Positions 33,625-43,242 are shown, counted from the stretch's first letter. The stretch is 64,000 nucleotides of DNA from an uncultured Alistipes sp. (GCA_944320685.1 CALUIK010000001.1:496001-560000), one strand, 5' to 3'. Notes: generated by a model not told the origin, from the letters alone. Made by a program: numbers and translations.

Positions 33625-35517
33625 ATGAAAAAATGGCATATTGAGGATTCGGCCGAGATGTACAACATCAACGGCTGGGGCGTCTCGTACTTCGGCATCA
33701 ACGAGAAGGGCCACGTAATGGTCACTCCGAAGAAGAACGGCATCGAGATCGACCTGCGAGAGGTGATGGACGAGCTGGCCCTGCGCGATATCGGCGCACC
33801 CGTACTGCTGCGCTTCCCCGACATCCTCGACAACCGTATCGAGAGCATGTCGTGCTGTTACAAGAAGGCCGCGGCCGAATACGGCTTCAAGGCCGAATGC
33901 TTCTCGGTCTACCCGATCAAGGTCAACCAGATGCACCCCGTGGTCGAGGAGGTCATAAGCCACGGGCAGAAGTTCAACCTCGGGCTCGAGGCGGGCTCGA
34001 AACCCGAACTGCACGCCGTCATCGCCGTCAACGCCGAGAACGACTCGCTCATCATCTGCAACGGGTACAAGGATGCAAGCTATATCGAACTGGCGCTGCT
34101 GGCGCAGAAGATGGGCAAGCGCGTATACCTCGTCATCGAGAAGATGAACGAGCTGGACCTCATAGCCGAGATCTCCAAACGCCTCAACATACGCCCCAAA
34201 ATAGGCATCCGCATCAAGCTCGGCACCTCCGGCAGCGGCAAGTGGGAGGACAGCGGCGGCGACGCCAGCAAGTTCGGCCTCACGTCGAGCGAGCTGCTCG
34301 AGGCGCTCCACAAGCTCGAGGAGGTGGGGCTGGCCGACTGCCTCAAGCTCATACACTTCCACATAGGCAGCCAAGTCACGAACATACGCCACATAAAGAC
34401 CGCCATACGCGAGGCGTCGCAGTTCTACGTGCAACTCTACAAGATGGGGTTTCCTGTCGACTTCATCGACGCGGGCGGCGGCCTCGGCGTCGATTACGAC
34501 GGCACCCGCTCGGCCAGCAGCGAGAGCAGCGTCAACTACTCGATGCAGGAGTACGTCAACGACGTCATGTACCAGATAATGGACGCGGCCGACAAGAACG
34601 GCCTGCCACACCCCAACATCATCACCGAGAGCGGCCGCTCGCTCGCCGCACACCATTCGGTGCTGGTAATTCAGGTGCTCGAGACCGCCTCGCTGCCCGA
34701 GATGCCCGAGGAATGGGAGGTCGGACCCAACGACCACCAGCTCGTCAAGGACCTATACGAGATATGGGACAACCTGACACAACGCAGCGCCCTCGAGAAC
34801 TGGCACGACGCGCAGCAGATACGCGACGAGACCCTCGAACTCTTCTCGCACGGCCTCATAGACCTGAAGACCCGCGCGCAGATTGAGAAACTCTACTGGT
34901 CGGTCACGCGCGAGATCAACAGCATAGCCTCGCAGATGAAACGCGTGCCCGAGGAACTGCACAAGATAAACAAACTGCTGGCGGACAAATATTTCTGCAA
35001 TTTCTCGCTCTTCCAGTCGCTGCCCGACTCGTGGGGCGTGGGACAGGTCTTCCCCATCATGCCCCTGCAACGGCTCAACGAGCGTCCGGAGCGCCATGCC
35101 ACGCTGCAGGACATAACGTGCGACAGCGACGGCAAGGTCGCCTCGTACATAGCCGAGAACACCATCACCAACAGCCTGCCGGTACACGCACTGCGGGCCG
35201 GCGAACCATACTACCTCGGTGTCTTCCTCGTTGGGGCGTACCAGGAGATTCTGGGCGACATGCACAACCTCTTCGGCGACACCAATGCCGTGCATATTTC
35301 TGTGACGAAGGATGGATACAAGATCGACCAGACCATCGACGGCGAAACCATCGACGATGTTTTGGACTATGTCGACTGGGACAGCAAGAAGATGGTGCGC
35401 ACGCTCGAAACATGGGTCAAGCGCTCGATCAAGCAGGGCCGCATCACCCTCGAGGAGGGCAAGGAGTTCCTCAACACCTACCGTTCGGGGCTCTACGGCT
35501 ACACCTACCTCGAGTAA
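33625..35517 (+). CDS. speA: Biosynthetic arginine decarboxylase
   Basis: A 630-residue fold-III PLP decarboxylase making agmatine from arginine, the first step of polyamine synthesis in bacteria lacking ornithine decarboxylase. The PLP lysine is in VYPIKVNQM near residue 101. The phosphate-binding and active-site blocks HFHIGSQVTN, DAGGGLGVDYDGTRS and ESGRSLAAHH are present. Length matches the SpeA family. The next gene, 158 bases downstream, encodes a likely later step in spermidine synthesis. Confidence 0.96.
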   Translation: MKKWHIEDSAEMYNINGWGVSYFGINEKGHVMVTPKKNGIEIDLREVMDELALRDIGAPVLLRFPDILDNRIESMSCCYKKAAAEYGFKAECFSVYPIKVNQMHPVVEEVISHGQKFNLGLEAGSKPELHAVIAVNAENDSLIICNGYKDASYIELALLAQKMGKRVYLVIEKMNELDLIAEISKRLNIRPKIGIRIKLGTSGSGKWEDSGGDASKFGLTSSELLEALHKLEEVGLADCLKLIHFHIGSQVTNIRHIKTAIREASQFYVQLYKMGFPVDFIDAGGGLGVDYDGTRSASSESSVNYSMQEYVNDVMYQIMDAADKNGLPHPNIITESGRSLAAHHSVLVIQVLETASLPEMPEEWEVGPNDHQLVKDLYEIWDNLTQRSALENWHDAQQIRDETLELFSHGLIDLKTRAQIEKLYWSVTREINSIASQMKRVPEELHKINKLLADKYFCNFSLFQSLPDSWGVGQVFPIMPLQRLNERPERHATLQDITCDSDGKVASYIAENTITNSLPVHALRAGEPYYLGVFLVGAYQEILGDMHNLFGDTNAVHISVTKDGYKIDQTIDGETIDDVLDYVDWDSKKMVRTLETWVKRSIKQGRITLEEGKEFLNTYRSGLYGYTYLE

Positions 35518-35675
35518 GCCCGCACACGCCGGACGCAGCAACAGGCAAACGGACGAATAAACAGGCCGCAAAGGCGGTATAATTAGGAAAATAAATCGTA
35601 ACTTAGCCGTGCGGCACGGCCTCCGCAGGGAAGGCCTCCGCCGCATCGGACAAACACCATACACAAGAGGCAAAA

Positions 35676-36869
35676 ATGAGCAGAGTATTACAGATCGGCT
35701 GCGGCGGCGTCGGCACCGTCGTGGCGCACAAGCTGGCGCAGAACCCCGATGTCTTTACCGACATCATGATCGCCAGCCGCACAAGGAGCAAATGTGACGC
35801 CGTGGCTGCCGCCATCGGCAAGCCCAACATAGCCACCGCGGCCGTCGATGCCGACGACGTGGAGGCCCTCGTTGCGCTCATGCGCGACTTCAAGCCCGAC
35901 ATCGTGGTCAACGTGGCCCTGCCATATCAGGACCTCACCATCATGGAGGCGTGCCTCAAGGCCGGCGTCAGCTACCTCGACACGGCCAACTACGAGCCCC
36001 GCGACGAGGCGCACTTCGAATACAGCTGGCAGTGGGCCTACAAAAAGCGGTTCGAGGAGGCTGGCCTCACTGCCATCCTCGGGTGCGGCTTCGACCCGGG
36101 CGTGTCGGGCATATTCACCGCCTATGCCGCCAAGCACCACTTTGACGAGATACACACGCTCGACATCGTCGACTGCAACGCCGGCAACCACCACAAGGCC
36201 TTCGCCACCAACTTCAACCCCGAGATCAACATTCGCGAGATCACGCAGAAAGGGCGCTACTACAAGGACGGCAAGTGGGTCGAGACAGGCGCGCTCGAAA
36301 TACACAAGCCACTGACATATCCCAACATCGGTGAGCGCGAGAGCTACCTCATGTACCACGAGGAGCTGGAGTCGCTTGTCAAGAACTTCCCCACGATACG
36401 TCAGGCGCGCTTCTGGATGACATTCGGCCAAGAGTACCTCACCCACCTGCGCGTTATCCAGAACATAGGCATGGCCCGCATCGACGAGGTCGAGTACCAA
36501 GGCATGAAGATCGTACCCCTGCAGTTCCTCAAGGCGGTGCTGCCCGACCCGCAGGACCTCGGCGAGAACTACGAGGGCGAGACCTCCATCGGCTGCCGCA
36601 TACGCGGTGTGAAGGATGGCAAGGAGCGCACATACTACATCTACAACAACTGCTCGCACCACGAGGCCTACCTCGAGACGGGGATGCAGGCCGTAAGCTA
36701 CACCACGGGCGTACCCGCCATGATCGGAGCGATGATGTACCTCAAGGGCCTGTGGCGCCGCCCGGGCGTATGGAACGTCGAGGAATTCGACCCCGACCCC
36801 TTCATGGAACAGCTCAACAAGCAGGGACTGCCGTGGCACGAGGTGTTCGACGGCGATCTGGAACTCTGA
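35676..36869 (+). CDS. Saccharopine dehydrogenase-family protein, probably carboxynorspermidine/carboxyspermidine dehydrogenase
   Basis: A 397-residue NAD(P)-dependent protein with the Rossmann motif IGCGGVGTVVAHKLAQ at 7-22. In Bacteroidota this group condenses putrescine or diaminopropane with aspartate semialdehyde to give carboxyspermidine, which NspC then decarboxylates. Key block GCGFDPGVSGIFTAYA near 129-144 is typical. The position after speA supports a polyamine role over lysine metabolism. nspC and the agmatine-to-putrescine genes are not in this window. A weak -7-like sequence (TAACTTAG) lies about 80 bases upstream, so it may have its own promoter. Confidence 0.88.
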   Translation: MSRVLQIGCGGVGTVVAHKLAQNPDVFTDIMIASRTRSKCDAVAAAIGKPNIATAAVDADDVEALVALMRDFKPDIVVNVALPYQDLTIMEACLKAGVSYLDTANYEPRDEAHFEYSWQWAYKKRFEEAGLTAILGCGFDPGVSGIFTAYAAKHHFDEIHTLDIVDCNAGNHHKAFATNFNPEINIREITQKGRYYKDGKWVETGALEIHKPLTYPNIGERESYLMYHEELESLVKNFPTIRQARFWMTFGQEYLTHLRVIQNIGMARIDEVEYQGMKIVPLQFLKAVLPDPQDLGENYEGETSIGCRIRGVKDGKERTYYIYNNCSHHEAYLETGMQAVSYTTGVPAMIGAMMYLKGLWRRPGVWNVEEFDPDPFMEQLNKQGLPWHEVFDGDLEL

Positions 36870-36874
36870 TGCAG

Positions 36875-36909
36875 ACAGGCAGGGCGGCCGTCATGGCCGC
36901 CCTGCCTGT
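36875..36909 (+). terminator. 15-bp-arm hairpin after the dehydrogenase gene
   Basis: 36875-36889 pairs perfectly with 36895-36909 around GTCAT, 6 bases after the stop codon. Only two T residues follow. Confidence 0.6.
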
Positions 36910-36951
36910 TCATCCCGTACACAATCCCCGGAACCTAAAAACCGCACCGCC

Positions 36952-37743
36952 ATGAAATACGCTTTGGTCACAGGGGCCTCGTCGGGAATAGGGGCGGAAT
37001 ATGCCCGTCTTTTGGCTGAGGACGGGCATAACGTCATCGTGGCGAGCAACCGCGACGGGGAGAACCGCCGCGTGGCCGAATCCCTGCGGCGCGACTGCGG
37101 CGTGAATGCCGAACCGCTCTATACGGATCTCACGGAGCCCGATGCCGCAGAAAAGATATATGCATGGTGCCGTGAACGGGAAATCGAGGTCGACATCCTC
37201 GTCAGCAACGCCGGCATCCTCCACTTCGGACTGCTCACACACACCGACACCGCCGCCGTCGACCGCATCGTGGCGCTGCACTGCACCACCCCCGCCAAAC
37301 TGTGCCGTCTCTTCGCCGCCGACATGTGCCGCCGCAGGGAGGGCCGCATACTCCTCATGTCGTCGATAACGGCGTGGACGCCATACCCCACCATGTCGCT
37401 CTACGGTGCGACAAAGTCCTTTCTGCGCAACTTCGGCACCTCGCTGCGACTGGAGCTGCGCGGCAGCGGCGTAAGCGTCACGACCGTATTTCCGGGGGCT
37501 GTGGACACGCCGCTGTACAACCTGCCGGAACGGCACAGGCGCATACTGCGCAGTACGGGACTGATGCTTTCGGCCAGCGATACCGCCCGCCGCGGCCTGC
37601 ATGCCATGATGCGCGGCCGCGCACGCTCTATCCCGGGCTGGGCCGCCAAGGCCGGGGTGCTCCTGTGCCGACTGCTGCCTACGTGCGCCGTCATTCCCGT
37701 CATGCGCATCCCCGCCGTACGGCGCCTGCTGGAGAGACTGTAG
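36952..37743 (+). CDS. Short-chain dehydrogenase/reductase
   Basis: A 263-residue SDR. The cofactor motif TGASSGIG is at 7-14, SNAG near 83 (usual NNAG), the catalytic Ser in LMSSIT near 138, and YGATK (Tyr-xxx-Lys) near 151. The C-terminal 50 residues are hydrophobic and basic, suggesting membrane association, as in SDRs acting on lipids or sterols. The substrate is unknown. It is 43 bases after the terminator of the previous gene, and the next gene has its own promoter, so it seems to stand alone. Confidence 0.9.
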   Translation: MKYALVTGASSGIGAEYARLLAEDGHNVIVASNRDGENRRVAESLRRDCGVNAEPLYTDLTEPDAAEKIYAWCREREIEVDILVSNAGILHFGLLTHTDTAAVDRIVALHCTTPAKLCRLFAADMCRRREGRILLMSSITAWTPYPTMSLYGATKSFLRNFGTSLRLELRGSGVSVTTVFPGAVDTPLYNLPERHRRILRSTGLMLSASDTARRGLHAMMRGRARSIPGWAAKAGVLLCRLLPTCAVIPVMRIPAVRRLLERL

Positions 37744-37798
37744 CCGGCATCACGGCCGAACCCATTATGAAAGAGGCGGGGAAACGGTGGAAAATTGT

Positions 37799-37806
37799 TA
37801 ACTTTG
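37799..37806 (+). promoter_or_regulatory. -7 element (TAACTTTG) for the murein-peptide operon
   Basis: An exact TAnnTTTG match 25 bases before the ATG at 37831. It excludes an upstream ATG at 37795. Confidence 0.55.
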
Positions 37807-37830
37807 CTATCGTCAGCAACACTCCCGTCT

Positions 37831-39027
37831 ATGAAAATCCGCATTCTCGCAACCTTGCTCCTCATCTGCGCCGCGCACACCGCCACCGCACAAGACAGAG
37901 AGGTCATACCCTACGACGTGGCGCGCATGACCGACTCCCTGCGCAGCATCTACGCCCCCGACAGCCGTACGGCGATATTCGACACGGAATACGCCTTCGC
38001 CGGACACCACGTCACGGTGCGCGGCCGCACAACCTCGGCCGAGTGCCGACAGGCACTGTACGACGCCCTCGGGCGTGCAGGATACGAAACGGAGGGGTGC
38101 ATGCGCCTGCTGCCCGACGCGAAACTCGGCACAAAGACCTACGCCGTGGTGCGGCTTTCGGTCTGCAACATGCGTTCGGCACCCGATTTCTCGGCCGAGA
38201 TGGTATCGCAGGCACTCATGGGCATGCCGGTGCGGGTGCTCGACCGCGACGGCTGGTACCTGATACAGACCCCCGACAACTATATAGCGTGGGTACACCC
38301 CGCAGCCATAGAACTGATGGATGCCCAATGCATCCATGAATGGAACGCCGCCGAGAAGCTGGTCGTGACATCGCACTACGGCTTTGTGCGCACGGAGGCG
38401 AAAGACAATGCCGCGACGGTCTCGGACATCGTAGCAGGCGACCGCCTGCGTCTCACGGGACAGAAGGGACGGTTCTACGCGGTAGCCTATCCCGACGGCC
38501 GCACGGGGTACGTACCGAAGGCCGTGGCCCGACCCGAAACGGAGTGGCGCAAGACCCTGCGCCGCGACGCCGATGCCATAACCGCTACGGCGCAGACGCT
38601 CACGGGCGTGCCCTACATTTGGGCGGGCACCTCATCCAAGGGTGTGGACTGCAGCGGCTTCGTACGCACGGTGCTCTACATGCACGACATCGTCATCCCG
38701 CGCGACGCCTCGCAGCAGGCCCTCACGGGCGAGCGCATAGAGATCGCCGAGGACCTCTCGAACCTCGATGCGGGCGACCTGCTCTTCTTCGGGCGCAAGG
38801 CCACGGCCGCAAGCCGCGAGAGGGTCGTGCACGTGGGCATATACATCGGCGGAGGCCGCTTCATACACTCGCAGGGCGACGTACGCACCGGCAGCCTCGA
38901 CGCGCGGGACGAACTGTTCGACAGCTACAACCTCTCGCGCCTGCTCTTCGCCGCACGCATACTCCCCTACATCGACATGCGGCCGCAACTGTGTACCACG
39001 CCCAACAACCCCTATTACAGATTCTGA
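37831..39027 (+). CDS. NlpC/P60-family endopeptidase with SH3 domains (YkfC-like)
   Basis: A 398-residue exported enzyme with a signal peptide ending near TATAQD. Two bacterial SH3-like regions (about 110-165 and 180-240) precede the NlpC/P60 domain. The nucleophile cysteine is in GVDCSGFVRTVLY, and the catalytic His is in RVVHVGIYIGGGRFIH. YkfC-type enzymes cut the D-glutamyl-diaminopimelate bond of murein peptides. The neighbouring dipeptide epimerase and transglutaminase genes support a murein-peptide salvage role. The start is set by the promoter at 37799. Confidence 0.92.
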   Translation: MKIRILATLLLICAAHTATAQDREVIPYDVARMTDSLRSIYAPDSRTAIFDTEYAFAGHHVTVRGRTTSAECRQALYDALGRAGYETEGCMRLLPDAKLGTKTYAVVRLSVCNMRSAPDFSAEMVSQALMGMPVRVLDRDGWYLIQTPDNYIAWVHPAAIELMDAQCIHEWNAAEKLVVTSHYGFVRTEAKDNAATVSDIVAGDRLRLTGQKGRFYAVAYPDGRTGYVPKAVARPETEWRKTLRRDADAITATAQTLTGVPYIWAGTSSKGVDCSGFVRTVLYMHDIVIPRDASQQALTGERIEIAEDLSNLDAGDLLFFGRKATAASRERVVHVGIYIGGGRFIHSQGDVRTGSLDARDELFDSYNLSRLLFAARILPYIDMRPQLCTTPNNPYYRF

Positions 39028-39097
39028 CACCGTACACGCCGGCACAGCCCCTGAAAAAACCACAATACCTTCCGAAAACACCGAAACATCCCCGAAA

Positions 39098-40276
39098 ATG
39101 CCGTCACGAAAAGAGTTCCTCAAGACAATGGCCTGCCTCGCGGCAGGCGCCGGCCTCGGCCTCGACGTCATGGCCCGCAGCAACGCACGCCCCGCCCCGT
39201 TCCACATCAACCGCAGCGGCATGGGCGCACGCATGAAAATGCGTTTCTTCCCCTACGAGCTTAAACTGCGCCACGTCTTCACCGTGGCCTCATACTCGCG
39301 CTCGACAACACCCGACATACAGGTAGAGATCGAATACGACGGCGTCACGGGCTACGGCGAGGCCTCGATGCCGCCGTACCTCCAGCATGAGCTGGGCTCG
39401 CCGGAGAGCGTCACCGCCTTCCTGAAAAAGGTTCAGGGCATTATAGGCGGGTTCGACGACCCCTTCAAGCTCGAAGAGATACTCGCCCGCATCGACTCCC
39501 TGTCGGATGGAGACGCCGCTGGCAAGGCCGCCGTCGACATAGCCCTGCACGACCTTGCGGGCAAGCTGCTCGGGGCGCCGTGGTTCCGTATCTGGGGCCT
39601 CGACAAGGACAAGGCCCCCTCCACGACCTTCACCATAGGCATCGACAAACCCGAGGTGGTGCGCGAGAAGACACGCGAGTGCGCCGGCCGCTTCAACATA
39701 CTCAAGGTCAAGCTGGGCGGCGAGGATGACAAACGCATGATCGAGACGATACGTTCGGTGACAGAGCTGCCCATCGCCGTCGATGCCAACCAAGGGTGGG
39801 CGGACCGCCGTCAGGCCCTCGACATGATCCTGTGGCTCAAGGATCAGGGGGTGATGATGGTCGAACAGCCCATGCCCAAGCAACGGTACGACGACATGGC
39901 GTGGGTGACGCAGCATAGCCCGCTTCCCGTCTTCGCCGACGAGGCCGTACAACGTCTGGCCGACGTGCCCTCCATGAAGGGCCTTTATTCGGGCATAAAC
40001 ATCAAGCTGATGAAGTGCACAGGCATGCGCGAGGCGTGGAAGATGCTCACGCTCGCGCGCGCCCTCGGCATGAAGGTGATGGTCGGATGCATGACCGAGA
40101 CCTCGTGCGCCTGCTCGGCCGCGGCACAGCTCTCGCCCGCGGTCGACTTCGCCGACCTCGACGGCAACCTGCTTATCGCCAATGACCGTTTCCGCGGCAT
40201 GGAGGTCGTCGGCGGCAAGATAACCCTCCCCGACCGCCCGGGCATAGGCGTGGAACTGCTCGAAGAACGTAAATGA
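39098..40276 (+). CDS. L-Ala-D/L-Glu (dipeptide) epimerase, exported
   Basis: A 392-residue enolase-superfamily enzyme that converts L-Ala-D-Glu from murein to L-Ala-L-Glu. Catalytic and metal residues are in LKVKLGG (Lys), VDANQGW (Asp), EQPM (Glu), ADEAV (Asp-Glu) and INIKLMK (Lys). The N-terminus SRKEFLKTMACLAAGAGLG looks like a twin-arginine signal with Lys in place of the second Arg. It follows the NlpC/P60 gene by 70 bases and overlaps the next gene by 4 bases. Periplasmic location would let it act on peptides freed by the endopeptidase. Confidence 0.93.
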   Translation: MPSRKEFLKTMACLAAGAGLGLDVMARSNARPAPFHINRSGMGARMKMRFFPYELKLRHVFTVASYSRSTTPDIQVEIEYDGVTGYGEASMPPYLQHELGSPESVTAFLKKVQGIIGGFDDPFKLEEILARIDSLSDGDAAGKAAVDIALHDLAGKLLGAPWFRIWGLDKDKAPSTTFTIGIDKPEVVREKTRECAGRFNILKVKLGGEDDKRMIETIRSVTELPIAVDANQGWADRRQALDMILWLKDQGVMMVEQPMPKQRYDDMAWVTQHSPLPVFADEAVQRLADVPSMKGLYSGINIKLMKCTGMREAWKMLTLARALGMKVMVGCMTETSCACSAAAQLSPAVDFADLDGNLLIANDRFRGMEVVGGKITLPDRPGIGVELLEERK

Positions 40277-41643
40277 CACCGCCCGCCATGCGATACGCCA
40301 CTCTATACGCTGCCATTCTCGCCACGGCTGCCCTGCTTACGGCCGCCTGCGGCACCGCACCGAATAACACCGCGACCGCCGCCGCATACAGTTGGGAGGA
40401 GGACCTGCGGCAACGCCTCGCCACGGACTTCCGAGCCTCGGAAGAGGAGGTTGAGGCGTACATTCGCCGATACATCCCCGACGTCACGGCTGCGCAGATG
40501 CGCTCGTGGGAGGCTTCGGGGGCACTTGAGTGCATGGTCGTCGACGGCAGGAAGCACTACTTCCATGCCGCGGCGCGCAACCTCTTCCGCATAGACCCGC
40601 AGTGCCGCGCCATAAAGGAGGCGGCCGACGGGCCCGACCGCAGCAGCGGCGAAGAGGCCAACCTGAAAAACCTGCCCGAGATACTCGGCTCGGCCACCGG
40701 CGCCGAACCCATCGCCGCCCCGAAACGGATGCGCGTCACATATACGCTAACGGTCGCTGCCGACGCCGTACCCGCGGGGGAGAAGGTACGGTGCTGGCTC
40801 CCCTACCCGCGGCGGGACGTGCCGCGGCAGAGCGACGTGCGCCTGCTGTCGGCAAGCGAGGCGGAATACACCATCGCCCCCGCCGAATGCCGCCACAGCA
40901 CCCTATACATGGAGCGGCGCGCCGTGGCGGGGAAGCCCACCGTCTTCAGCGAGACGTTCGAATACACCTCGGCGGGCGAGCGGCACGACCTGCGCCGCAT
41001 CACGCCGCAGCCATACGACACCACATCGCCCATATACCGCGAATACACCTCCGAACGCGAGCGCCACATACGTTTCACACCCCGCCTGCGCTCCCTTGCA
41101 GCACGTTTGACGGAGGGCGCCGCCACGCCCGCCGCCAAGGCCGAACGTATCTTCCGATACATCTGCAGGAACTACCCGTGGGCCTCTGCTCGCGAGTACT
41201 CTACCATAGACAACATCCCCGAATATGTAGTCGCCAACGGCCACGGCGACTGCGGGCAGGTGAGCCTGCTGTTCATCACCCTCTGCCGCATAAGCGGCAT
41301 ACCGGCCCGCTTCCAGAGCGGATTCATGATGCACCCGGGGGCATGGAACCTCCACGACTGGGCCGAGATATACCTCGAAGGCGAAGGATGGGTCCCCGTC
41401 GACCAGTCGTTCGGCATACCCGACTACGCGCGCAACGAAGCCGAGCGCATGTTCTTCCTCGGCGGCATAGACTCGTGGCGCATGACCGTCAACAACGACT
41501 ACGGCATGCCCCTGTACCCAGCCAAACGGTACCCCCGCAGCGAGACGGTCGATTTCCAGCGCGGCGAGGCCGAATGGCGCGGCGGCAACCTGTATTTCAC
41601 GCAGTGGAGCTACGACATGAAAATCGAGTATTTCGACAATTAA
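40273..41643 (+). CDS. Transglutaminase-domain lipoprotein
   Basis: A 456-residue lipoprotein (lipobox LLTAAC, Cys26) with a C-terminal transglutaminase-like cysteine-protease domain. The catalytic triad is visible: Cys in GHGDCGQVSLLF, His in NLHDWAEIYL and Asp in VPVDQSFG. The N-terminal 120 residues are helical and of unknown type. It overlaps the epimerase gene by ATGA. Such proteins next to the epimerase are known in Bacteroidota operons for murein-peptide use, where they may cut or hold peptides. An alternative start at 40288 would still leave the lipobox intact. Confidence 0.88.
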   Translation: MTPPAMRYATLYAAILATAALLTAACGTAPNNTATAAAYSWEEDLRQRLATDFRASEEEVEAYIRRYIPDVTAAQMRSWEASGALECMVVDGRKHYFHAAARNLFRIDPQCRAIKEAADGPDRSSGEEANLKNLPEILGSATGAEPIAAPKRMRVTYTLTVAADAVPAGEKVRCWLPYPRRDVPRQSDVRLLSASEAEYTIAPAECRHSTLYMERRAVAGKPTVFSETFEYTSAGERHDLRRITPQPYDTTSPIYREYTSERERHIRFTPRLRSLAARLTEGAATPAAKAERIFRYICRNYPWASAREYSTIDNIPEYVVANGHGDCGQVSLLFITLCRISGIPARFQSGFMMHPGAWNLHDWAEIYLEGEGWVPVDQSFGIPDYARNEAERMFFLGGIDSWRMTVNNDYGMPLYPAKRYPRSETVDFQRGEAEWRGGNLYFTQWSYDMKIEYFDN

Positions 41644-41678
41644 TCGCCCGACGCTGCGACAGGTTCGACAAAAATTCG

Positions 41679-41686
41679 TATCTTCG
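41679..41686 (+). promoter_or_regulatory. Possible -7 element (TATCTTCG) for the PurF-like gene
   Basis: One mismatch to TAnnTTTG, 134 bases before the ATG. The leader between them contains nine consecutive G residues at 41719-41727. Confidence 0.35.
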
Positions 41687-41820
41687 TGCGCCGTTCGGGC
41701 CGTCAGCCCGTGCACAACGGGGGGGGGAAAGGCTCCGCGACAAGAGTCTGAATCAAAACCGTTAATCCGACGGCGTACCTGTCCAAGACACAGGTGACGT
41801 CGCGTAAAACATATTCGCTT

Positions 41821-43242
41821 ATGTCAGGTTTTTTGGGCTGCGTATCACGTGACGAGTGCGTGAACGAAGTTTTCTACGGTACCGACTACCATTCGCATCT
41901 GGGTACGAAACGCGCAGGAATGGCTTTCATAGCCAAAGGCAAGTTCATGAGGTCGATACACTCCCTCGAGGACGGATACTTCAGAAACAAGTTCGAAAGC
42001 GAGTTGCCGAAATTCGCATCGGCGAACATGGGCATAGGCGTCATCTCCGACAGCGAGGCCCAACCCATCATCATCACCTCGCCGTTGGGACGATACGCCG
42101 TGGTGACAGTGGCCCGCATCGACAACATCGGGCAGCTTACGCGCGAACTGCTCGCCGAAGGCCACCACTTCGCCGAACTGTCAGACTCGACCATCAACGC
42201 CACCGAACTGGTGGCAATACTCATAGGTCAGGGCAAATCACTCAAGGAGGGGATAGAGCTCGTACAGAAGAAGGTGAAGGGCTCGTGTTCGATGCTCGTA
42301 CTCACCGAGAACGCCATATACGCCGCCCGCGACCGTTTCGGCCGCACCCCCATATCCATAGGCAAGAACGACAAGGGATACATCTGCGCCAGCGAGAGCT
42401 CGAGTTTCGACAACCTCGGGTACGACTTCGTGCGCGACCTCGGCCCGGGCGAGATCGTACAGCTCACGGCCGACGGCGTGCGTCAGGTAACGCCCCCGGG
42501 CCGCCGCAAGCAGGTATGCTCGTTCCTGTGGGTATACTACGGCTACCCGTCGGCATGGTACGAGGGCATCAATGTCGAGGAGTGCCGCTACCGTTGCGGC
42601 GCCGCCATGGCTAAACGCGACACCGACACAGACCCCGACTTCGCCGCCGGAATCCCCGACTCGGGCGTGGGGCATGCCATAGGTTACTCGAACGAGAAAC
42701 GCATACCCTACAAGCGCCCCTTCGTGAAATACACCCCCACTTGGCCGCGCAGCTTCATGCCGCAGGACCAGAAGCGGCGCGATCTGGTGGCCAAGATGAA
42801 ACTGCTGCCAAACAGGGAGTTCACGCATGGCCAGCGCATAGTGTTCATGGACGACAGCATCGTACGCGGCACGCAGCTCAAGGACAACGTAGTCAAACTG
42901 CTCGACGCCGGCGTCAAGGAGATACACATGCGCATAGCCTGCCCGCCGCTGATCTTCCCCTGCCGGTTCCTCAACTTCTCGACCTCACGCAGCACATACG
43001 ACCTCTATGCCCGCCGCGTCATACGCGACATGGAGGGCACGGACAATATCCCCGACTCGGTATTCGGGCAGTACGCCGATCCCGACAACCCCAAGCACAA
43101 GGAGATGGTGGAGATCATGTGCCGCCACCTGCAGCTCACGACGCTCAAGTTCCAGCGTCTGGACGACCTTGTCGAGGCCATAGGCCTCCCGAAAGAGGAT
43201 CTCTGCACCCACTGCTGGGACAACAGCAGCTACGACGAGTAA
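41821..43242 (+). CDS. Amidophosphoribosyltransferase-like class II glutamine amidotransferase
   Basis: A 473-residue protein similar in layout to PurF: an N-terminal Ntn-type glutaminase-like domain and a C-terminal phosphoribosyltransferase domain with the PRPP motif VFMDDSIVRGTQ. True PurF begins, after processing, with a catalytic Cys at residue 1; here the chain starts MSGFLGCVSRDEC, with the first Cys at residue 7. It is therefore probably not a normal glutamine-using PurF. It may use ammonia or have another role. The start at 41821 is chosen because homologue-like sequences begin MGGFFG-like. The last residues, LCTHCWDNSS, end in a Cys pair. Confidence 0.82.
   Translation: MSGFLGCVSRDECVNEVFYGTDYHSHLGTKRAGMAFIAKGKFMRSIHSLEDGYFRNKFESELPKFASANMGIGVISDSEAQPIIITSPLGRYAVVTVARIDNIGQLTRELLAEGHHFAELSDSTINATELVAILIGQGKSLKEGIELVQKKVKGSCSMLVLTENAIYAARDRFGRTPISIGKNDKGYICASESSSFDNLGYDFVRDLGPGEIVQLTADGVRQVTPPGRRKQVCSFLWVYYGYPSAWYEGINVEECRYRCGAAMAKRDTDTDPDFAAGIPDSGVGHAIGYSNEKRIPYKRPFVKYTPTWPRSFMPQDQKRRDLVAKMKLLPNREFTHGQRIVFMDDSIVRGTQLKDNVVKLLDAGVKEIHMRIACPPLIFPCRFLNFSTSRSTYDLYARRVIRDMEGTDNIPDSVFGQYADPDNPKHKEMVEIMCRHLQLTTLKFQRLDDLVEAIGLPKEDLCTHCWDNSSYDE

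Noticed and set aside
35581..35620. TAACTTAG as a firm promoter for the dehydrogenase gene
   Set aside because: One mismatch in the core TTTG and no -33 TTG; mentioned only as a weak possibility.
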